Position numbers and translations under genes: made by a program | The notes under the pieces: generated by a model | What the model was told of the DNA's origin: nothing | The model's input: only the letters and a program-made list of their open reading frames with translations | The model's database searches: none | NCBI GenBank assembly: GCA_042091035.1 | Contig: JBELIG010000103.1 | Location: 1 to 11,028, forward strand | Length of the DNA stretch: 11,028 bases | Direction: 5' to 3' | Origin: AM-2324 sp042091035 | Lineage (GTDB): Bacteria; Bacteroidota; Bacteroidia; Chitinophagales; Saprospiraceae | Part shown: in pieces, positions 7,137-11,028 of the stretch | Layout: each line of letters begins with the position of its first letter | Numbering within the stretch: position 1 is the first letter of the stretch

Positions 7137-8159
7137 ATGAAAAATCTTAGTATTATATTTATCTCATTAGTTTTATTTTCGTGTCAAAAGGTCAGCAGAA
7201 TTGAACCACTTTTAAAAACAGAAGTAGTACCACACGATTCAGATGATCCAGCAATATGGTTGCACCCTACTGATCTTTCTAAATCACTAATTATAGGGTC
7301 TGACAAGGACGACAATGATGGCGGGGTATACGCATTCGATTTGGAAGGTAATCGGATAGATAGTTTATCACAACATCATCTAAAATACCCGAACAATGTT
7401 GACATTGCATATAACTTTGTATTAGGCCAAGACACTATTGACATCGCCGTATCCTCAGAAAGAGAAGCAAACAAAATAAGAGTTTACAAATTACCAGAGA
7501 TGGAATTTATAGACGGCGGAGGTATCCCAGTATTTGTTGGTGATAAAGATGCCCTGAGAAGACCTATGGGGGTAGCTTTCCATAAAAACCCAAATTCAGG
7601 TGCCTTTGAAATTTTTGTAAGTCGTAAAGAAGGTCCAACAGAAGGATACCTTGGACACTACACTATTTATTCCGATTCAACAGGTACATTGAAATCAAAA
7701 GAATTGAGAAGACTAGGTGCATTTTCTGGTGGCTTAGGAGAAATAGAGGCTATTGCTGTAGATGATAAAGCTCAAATGATCTATTACTCAGACGAAGCAT
7801 GTTGTATAAGAGCTTATAGCACAATCGTAGGTCAAGATGATGAGGTTTTTAAATTTGGAATGGACAAGTTCACCGAAGACCGAGAAGGTATAGCAATTTT
7901 TAACAACGGAAAAGAAAAAAAATTAATTATATCCAATCAACAAGAACTAGCCTTTAATATTTACAATATAAAAGGGGGTGTAGCACCAGAATTTGAACAA
8001 ATTGTTTATTTATCTACCCATGAAACAGATGGATGTGAATTAACCACCACTGCCCTTCCAGGCTTTCCTAATGGACTTTTTGTTGCCATGTCAGATGACA
8101 GAACATTCCACTATTATGATCTCCAGGAGGTCCTTATGGGAAATGTAAGTGATGAGTAA
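7137..8159 (+). CDS. Beta-propeller phytase-like lipoprotein (3-phytase family)
   Basis: A 340-residue lipoprotein. A short signal peptide ends in the lipobox LFSC (Cys16), which also confirms the start codon. The following residues (QKVSRIEP) lack an acidic surface-export tag, so cell-surface display is not shown. The mature part matches the six-bladed calcium-dependent phytase family: HDSDDPAIW (33-41), PNNVDIAY (85-92), EIEAIAVDD (202-210), EDREGIAI (247-254), SNQQELAFNIY (266-276) and FPNGLFVA (310-317). Family members release phosphate stepwise from myo-inositol hexakisphosphate. Two usual motifs deviate: the first Asp and Ala of DAxDDPAxW are His33 and Asp34, and the Arg that often follows NNVD(I/L/V) is Ala91. 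The activity or preferred substrate may therefore differ. Phytases of this type often lie beside TonB receptor genes, as here. The gene starts 13 bases after a terminator, with no room for an obvious promoter of its own. Confidence 0.88.
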   Translation: MKNLSIIFISLVLFSCQKVSRIEPLLKTEVVPHDSDDPAIWLHPTDLSKSLIIGSDKDDNDGGVYAFDLEGNRIDSLSQHHLKYPNNVDIAYNFVLGQDTIDIAVSSEREANKIRVYKLPEMEFIDGGGIPVFVGDKDALRRPMGVAFHKNPNSGAFEIFVSRKEGPTEGYLGHYTIYSDSTGTLKSKELRRLGAFSGGLGEIEAIAVDDKAQMIYYSDEACCIRAYSTIVGQDDEVFKFGMDKFTEDREGIAIFNNGKEKKLIISNQQELAFNIYNIKGGVAPEFEQIVYLSTHETDGCELTTTALPGFPNGLFVAMSDDRTFHYYDLQEVLMGNVSDE

Positions 8160-8166
8160 AAATGAA

Positions 8167-8286
8167 ATGGATATTTTTTTTCTTATGCTTTTGACAACCT
8201 TACTGATCTCGCAATGTTTATTGTTTATATTCTTTACCAATATATCCAATGATCTTAGAAACAACATACGAGACAAAAGAAATTAG
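8167..8286 (+). CDS. Possible 39-residue membrane microprotein
   Basis: An ATG-initiated frame begins 7 bases after the phytase stop and overlaps the first 38 bases of the next gene in a different frame. The predicted peptide starts MDIFFLMLLTTLLISQC, has one strongly hydrophobic segment (about residues 3-23), and ends in a charged tail (SNDLRNNIRDKRN). This is the layout of a single-pass membrane microprotein. In favour: its position in the phytase gene string and the otherwise unexplained 89-base gap. Against: in T-rich DNA a short hydrophobic frame can arise by chance, there is no ribosome binding site, and no family is recognised. Confidence 0.3.
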   Translation: MDIFFLMLLTTLLISQCLLFIFFTNISNDLRNNIRDKRN

Positions 8287-8668
8287 AAAGGAGATCAATG
8301 CATTCATTGGTAAGCCCTTCAGTTTGATGGAAGCTATCAAACTAAGAGGTATAGGTTCCAAACGAATGGTTGCCAGGGAGTTTAGTCCAAACATGACAAA
8401 CTACAAGCAAACCAATAATGATAGACAATTCATTAATATAGAATTGAGAAGTCGAGGTATCATAGTTTATATCAGAAAAAATTATAGACATTTTGCTTGG
8501 CTAATACCATACCACCAATTGGCTATATACAAGACAGACAGTCTAAATATCCATGCTCAAGGTAAATATATCAAGACCACAGATGGTTTTGCTAACAATA
8601 TGAAGTTCGTAGAAAAAATGCTTGATATGAGGCTCGCCTATATGAAGGATCACGAATTACCGTTCTAA
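8249..8668 (+). CDS. Conserved hypothetical protein, small and basic
   Basis: A 139-residue cytoplasmic protein without signal peptide or membrane segment. The N-terminal 50 residues are helical and basic (KEIRKEINAFIGKPFS, then KLRGIGSKRMVAREF). The core from about 61 to 107 is beta-rich (FINIELRSRGIIVYIRK, HFAWLIPYHQLAIYKT, LNIHAQGKYIK), and a final helix (116-133) follows. The pattern of an ELRxxGI strand followed by an aromatic WxIPYxxL strand is reminiscent of uncharacterised proteins seen in Bacteroidota; no function is known to me. There is no in-frame start upstream before a stop codon at 8204-8206, so the ATG at 8249 is the best start. No terminator separates it from the phytase, so co-transcription is likely. 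The gene ends inside the A run of a bidirectional terminator. Confidence 0.72.
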   Translation: MILETTYETKEIRKEINAFIGKPFSLMEAIKLRGIGSKRMVAREFSPNMTNYKQTNNDRQFINIELRSRGIIVYIRKNYRHFAWLIPYHQLAIYKTDSLNIHAQGKYIKTTDGFANNMKFVEKMLDMRLAYMKDHELPF

Positions 8669-8698
8669 AAAAAGGGGATCATTTTGATCCCCTTTTTT
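8668..8698. terminator. Bidirectional terminator between convergent genes
   Basis: A perfect 14-base-pair stem, AAAAAAGGGGATCA (8668-8681) with TGATCCCCTTTTTT (8685-8698), has a TTT loop. The A run on one side and the T run on the other make it functional in both directions. It fills nearly the whole 31-base gap between the plus-strand stop (8666-8668) and the minus-strand stop (8700-8702). Confidence 0.9.
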
Positions 8699-8699
8699 A

Positions 8700-10037
8700 T
8701 TACCATTTCTCTTGGTATTTACTTGCATTAAGGATCTTCTCTGCGTCTCTAAAATCAATAAGCAATCTGATTGCTTCTTTTTTATCTTCTGCAAGATCGA
8801 AAAATTTCTTAGCGACTACATAACCTATATAATAACCAAGATCAGCAGGCTTATCCTCGAATCGCCCATAATTATAAAGCCAATCTTCCTGAGATCCATT
8901 ACATAGAGCTGAAGAAAAAGACTTCCATATAGCCTCCTCGTGGGCATCGCCATAAGCTTGAAGGCTTGCATTTATTTGTTCTCCAACCAAATACTCTCCA
9001 ACAAAATCACAAAAGCCTTCTGACAAGCAAGCATGCAAAAGCGAACAAGTTTGTTCAGAATCATCTAAATCATCCGGCTGCTGCGTATGAACACATTCGT
9101 GGGCAACAATATTGCGTATCTTTTGATTGATATCTCCCGCATAATTCAAGTGAGGCAACAACTGATTAAATGGCGCATGCGAAAATTCGGAAAGGTCTAA
9201 TGAAGCGGTTGAACAAGTCAGATCAGCTCCAATTAGTACATAATCATTCGTAACTGTTCCGCCGGTACTTAAAACACCTATTGCAAAACAAACTCTAAAT
9301 GGTTTAAAGTCATCATAAACAGAATTAAAACGATCAAAAACAAAATTCACATCTTTTTTTGCATCAAATACATAGGATGTATTTGCCCGTAGAGATGCGT
9401 AAAACTTGGGGAACATTCGAAGTGCCTGAACATAATTAGGCGCATTCATTTCAGGACGAACAAGCATAAACTCCTTAAACCCTTCTGTTGCCCGGTCAAT
9501 ATAAAGGCGTTGGATGACTTCTATGCTATCTGCGGATGTTGAGACATTTGCGAGTTCATCATATGCCTCCCAGAAATGTGTTATGTCCAAAGTCTGAACA
9601 TTACTCCTATTTTCTTTAGTAATACGTCGTTGATCTTTCTTCCGTGCTTTGAGTTCATTCTTGTCCATTTCAGACAACCAGATATCTACATACCCATTTG
9701 AATATTCTTCTTGATCTTCAAATGGACTAATAGTTAATTGTAGGACAGCAGATCTTTTGGCTTTGTAAAGAATCTCTTCATCTCCAAATGAACCAGTCGG
9801 ACTATCCACCTCAATAATTAGGCTAGAGTCCTTATCATAAAGTGACAATACTACATCTATTCCCTGTTGTAAAACAGTTAATTTATAGGATAACCCCTCC
9901 TCTACTTGAAGGGAGTAATGATTAGAATTTTGGGCAACAGTAATTCCAGAATGGAAGCCTACCGGCAATAACTTTTGAGCATTAACAAAAGAAATAGTCC
10001 AGGTCAAACAAGCGATAAAGCAATGTAATTTCTTCAA
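8700..10037 (-). CDS. Secreted putative Zn-protease (DUF2268/GldB-like) with PPC-like domain, TTG start
   Basis: A 445-residue exported protein. The start codon is TTG (10037-10035): it begins a proper signal peptide (MKKLHCFIACLTWTISFVNA, cleavage near 20/21), an in-frame stop lies 24 bases upstream (10064-10062) and no ATG falls between. Residues about 32-123 resemble a pre-peptidase C-terminal (PPC) beta-sandwich. A basic, hydrophilic linker follows (124-150). The C-terminal part carries HECVH at 313-317 in NIVAHECVHTQQ, then SEGFCDFVGEYL (339-350) with Glu340 as a plausible third zinc ligand, and LGYYIGYVVAKKFFD (400-414). This order (HExxH, EGxxD, YxxGY) is what I associate with predicted zinc proteases of the DUF2268/GldB-related group; exact family membership is tentative and proteolysis has not been shown. 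Several cysteines (250, 275, 315, 331, 337, 343, 379) suggest disulfides. It lies 78 bases downstream of the DUF4476 gene with no terminator between, so partial co-transcription is possible. Confidence 0.8.
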   Translation of the reverse strand: MKKLHCFIACLTWTISFVNAQKLLPVGFHSGITVAQNSNHYSLQVEEGLSYKLTVLQQGIDVVLSLYDKDSSLIIEVDSPTGSFGDEEILYKAKRSAVLQLTISPFEDQEEYSNGYVDIWLSEMDKNELKARKKDQRRITKENRSNVQTLDITHFWEAYDELANVSTSADSIEVIQRLYIDRATEGFKEFMLVRPEMNAPNYVQALRMFPKFYASLRANTSYVFDAKKDVNFVFDRFNSVYDDFKPFRVCFAIGVLSTGGTVTNDYVLIGADLTCSTASLDLSEFSHAPFNQLLPHLNYAGDINQKIRNIVAHECVHTQQPDDLDDSEQTCSLLHACLSEGFCDFVGEYLVGEQINASLQAYGDAHEEAIWKSFSSALCNGSQEDWLYNYGRFEDKPADLGYYIGYVVAKKFFDLAEDKKEAIRLLIDFRDAEKILNASKYQEKW

Positions 10038-10049
10038 AAGTGAATTTTT

Positions 10050-10079
10050 TAAATTTATAAATCACTATGAAAGACCAAA
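10050..10079 (-). promoter_or_regulatory. Possible promoter for the putative protease gene
   Basis: On the minus strand, TTTG (10079-10076) is followed after 18 bases by TAAATTTA (10057-10050), seven of eight positions matching TAnnTTTG. The predicted start of transcription lies only a few bases before the TTG start codon, so a nearly leaderless mRNA would result. It is a weak match in AT-rich DNA. Confidence 0.28.
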
Positions 10080-10115
10080 GACTACTATATGCGTTGCACC
10101 GATGCTTAGTTTTTT

Positions 10116-10832
10116 TTAATATTGCAACAATAACTCCTCAAAAGCTCTTCGTTCCGAGTTGAACCTTAACCAGTTTTTATACTTATACATTCGACTAGTA
10201 TTCGGAACAACTGGCAGACTGAACTTTAAAAGCTCAAACAAATAACTCGTGTCTTTTAACTCCGCAAAAATTCCTTCAAATTGCCCCATATTTAAACGCT
10301 CATTTTGAATAATCAACTTTGCACGTTCGAATCGTTTTCTTGAGAAAGGAATCGAACGAAGATCAGCGAGGATATGATTAAACTCCTGCTGATTCAAAAA
10401 AGGATCATGCACTGGAGTAGGCACTACCGGATGTACAACTGGAGGCAACGTAGGATTTATGTTTTTTTGCTGCACAAAATGATACAATTCAATAGCAGTT
10501 GAAAACTTATTAAAAACGTTATACAACTGATCAAATTGATTTCTATTCACGACATTATTATAAGAACGCTTAGTGATTCTAAGCTTTTGATTATCCTTAT
10601 TGAGTCTTTGACAGAGGGCATAAACATGTTCCATGTGCAATGGACCACTTCGCACAAAATCAACAGCTCGATCTGTATAGAATCTTGCTTGATCCCCATT
10701 GTTTATTGGTAGCTGCAGCAATGAATTAAAACGGTGATAGGCTTGAACCGTATGAAGTGGCGGAAAATTATTTTGAGCCATTAGAGTAAGCGAACACAAC
10801 AAGCCAAATAGAAATGCATACATCCTTTTCAT
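10116..10832 (-). CDS. Secreted protein with two tandem DUF4476 domains
   Basis: A 238-residue exported protein. The signal peptide is MKRMYAFLFGLLCSLTLMAQ (cleavage before or after Gln20). Two divergent copies of one alpha-helical domain follow: residues about 33-121 (starting HRFNSLLQ, with FYTDRAVDFVRSGPLHMEHV) and about 150-237 (starting EFNHILADL, with FSRKRFERAKLIIQNERLNM and later FNSERRAFEEL). The second copy closely follows the DUF4476 pattern of an early F/L helix, a central R-x-x-x-A-K helix, an N-x-x-x-x-QF segment and a final F-x-x-x-x-x-x-F helix. The first copy matches more weakly. They are joined by a Pro/Val/His linker (NPTLPPVVHPVVPTPVHDP, 126-144). DUF4476 has no known biochemical activity; such proteins are typically periplasmic or secreted in Bacteroidota. 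The gene starts at ATG 10832; Met4 is an alternative. It is upstream of, and in line with, the putative protease gene. Confidence 0.82.
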   Translation of the reverse strand: MKRMYAFLFGLLCSLTLMAQNNFPPLHTVQAYHRFNSLLQLPINNGDQARFYTDRAVDFVRSGPLHMEHVYALCQRLNKDNQKLRITKRSYNNVVNRNQFDQLYNVFNKFSTAIELYHFVQQKNINPTLPPVVHPVVPTPVHDPFLNQQEFNHILADLRSIPFSRKRFERAKLIIQNERLNMGQFEGIFAELKDTSYLFELLKFSLPVVPNTSRMYKYKNWLRFNSERRAFEELLLQY

Positions 10833-10889
10833 AGTAGAATTGTTTAATAAGTTTGGAATAAATCAAAGCTACTAGCTTACTTCTACTAT
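10831..10889. repeat. Spaced inverted repeat around the DUF4476 promoter
   Basis: ATAGTAGAA (10831-10839) and TTCTACTAT (10881-10889) are perfect 9-base inverted repeats 41 bases apart. One arm touches the start codon of the DUF4476 gene and the other lies upstream of its candidate -7 element. This could be a pair of regulator sites or chance. Confidence 0.3.
10864..10871 (-). promoter_or_regulatory. Candidate -7 element for the DUF4476 gene
   Basis: On the minus strand TAGCTTTG (10871-10864) is an exact TAnnTTTG, placed so that a transcript would have a leader of about 25 bases before the ATG. No TTG or TTTG occurs at the usual upstream distance, so the promoter is incomplete or activator-dependent. 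Confidence 0.38.
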
Positions 10890-10927
10890 TTGTATTACCA
10901 ATTGGTTAATGCATGTTAAATTGAAGC

Positions 10928-10962
10928 AAAAAAAAAGGAAAGCAACAGTGTGCTTTCCTTTT
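10928..10962 (-). terminator. Terminator for a minus-strand gene at the right edge
   Basis: AAAAGGAAAGCA (10933-10944) pairs perfectly with TGCTTTCCTTTT (10951-10962) around a 6-base loop. Nine A residues (10928-10936) give a strong T run on the minus strand, whereas the plus strand has only four T. It therefore mainly ends transcripts coming from the right and insulates the DUF4476 gene. The spacer on its left (10833-10927) holds the candidate promoter and a 10-base palindrome, ACCAATTGGT, at 10897-10906. Confidence 0.82.
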
Positions 10963-10971
10963 AAAATAAAT

Positions 10972-11028
10972 CTAATCACTAATTATTTTGTCTATTCGCT
11001 CGTGTTTAATTTGATCGGAGTTCGTTTG
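10972..11028 (-). CDS. Probable 3' end of a gene running off the window
   Basis: The minus strand reads open from the window edge to TAG (10974-10972), giving the 18 residues QTNSDQIKHERIDKIISD. The terminator stem follows 9 bases later, as expected for a gene end. The peptide is polar and helix-like, but too short to identify. The other two minus-strand frames also close within this stretch (after 6 and 11 codons) and could instead be the true end. Confidence 0.4.
   Translation of the reverse strand, partial: QTNSDQIKHERIDKIISD

Noticed and set aside
8091..8276. Minus-strand open frame across the phytase end
   Set aside because: It overlaps the conserved end of the phytase and the following gap, starts within the next gene, and its composition looks like translated AT-rich noise.
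10038..10115. Possible terminator between the DUF4476 gene and the putative protease gene
   Set aside because: No stem longer than about five pairs followed by a T run on the minus strand could be found.

Overview
The window is a stretch of AT-rich chromosome (GC judged by eye to be in the high thirties percent) from a member of the Bacteroidota, most likely an aerobic, gliding or marine-type lineage such as Cytophagales or Saprospirales. The evidence is: a secreted protease ending in a type IX secretion (T9SS) C-terminal sorting domain; a TonB-dependent receptor with an N-terminal carboxypeptidase-regulatory-like domain; tandem DUF4476 domains, which are largely confined to this phylum; start codons without Shine-Dalgarno sequences; and several matches to the phylum's TAnnTTTG promoter -7 element. 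The genus cannot be fixed from the sequence. There are no tRNA, rRNA, CRISPR, insertion sequence or phage features, and no gene-free stretch exceeds about 140 bases.

Layout. Bases 34-2592 (+) encode a large secreted reprolysin-like metalloprotease, closed by a clear terminator (2629-2660). Bases 2697-3371 (+) encode a seven-helix membrane protein of unknown function. It meets a SAM-dependent methyltransferase (3368-4144, -) tail to tail, and the two stop codons share the palindrome TTAA. A 121-base divergent spacer then carries a good Bacteroidota promoter for the next block.

The central block (4266-8668, +) is the most coherent unit: a TonB-dependent outer-membrane receptor, a beta-propeller phytase-like lipoprotein, a possible 39-residue membrane microprotein, and a small conserved hypothetical protein. 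Receptor plus phytase suggests capture and dephosphorylation of inositol phosphates (phosphate scavenging). A strong intrinsic terminator sits between receptor and phytase, only 13 bases before the phytase start codon. Phytase expression must therefore depend on read-through, or on a promoter inside the receptor gene or the hairpin. The block ends in a bidirectional terminator that fills almost the whole 31-base gap to the next, convergent gene.

The right part (minus strand) encodes a secreted HExxH protein of DUF2268/GldB-like appearance with an N-terminal PPC-like domain and a TTG start (8700-10037). It is preceded by a secreted protein made of two DUF4476 domains (10116-10832). At the right edge a minus-strand terminator follows what is probably the last 18 codons of another minus-strand gene.

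No dramatic new system is visible. The points most worth a second look are the terminator-separated receptor/phytase pair, departures of the phytase from the usual family motifs, the overlapping microprotein, and the tandem DUF4476 protein next to the putative protease.
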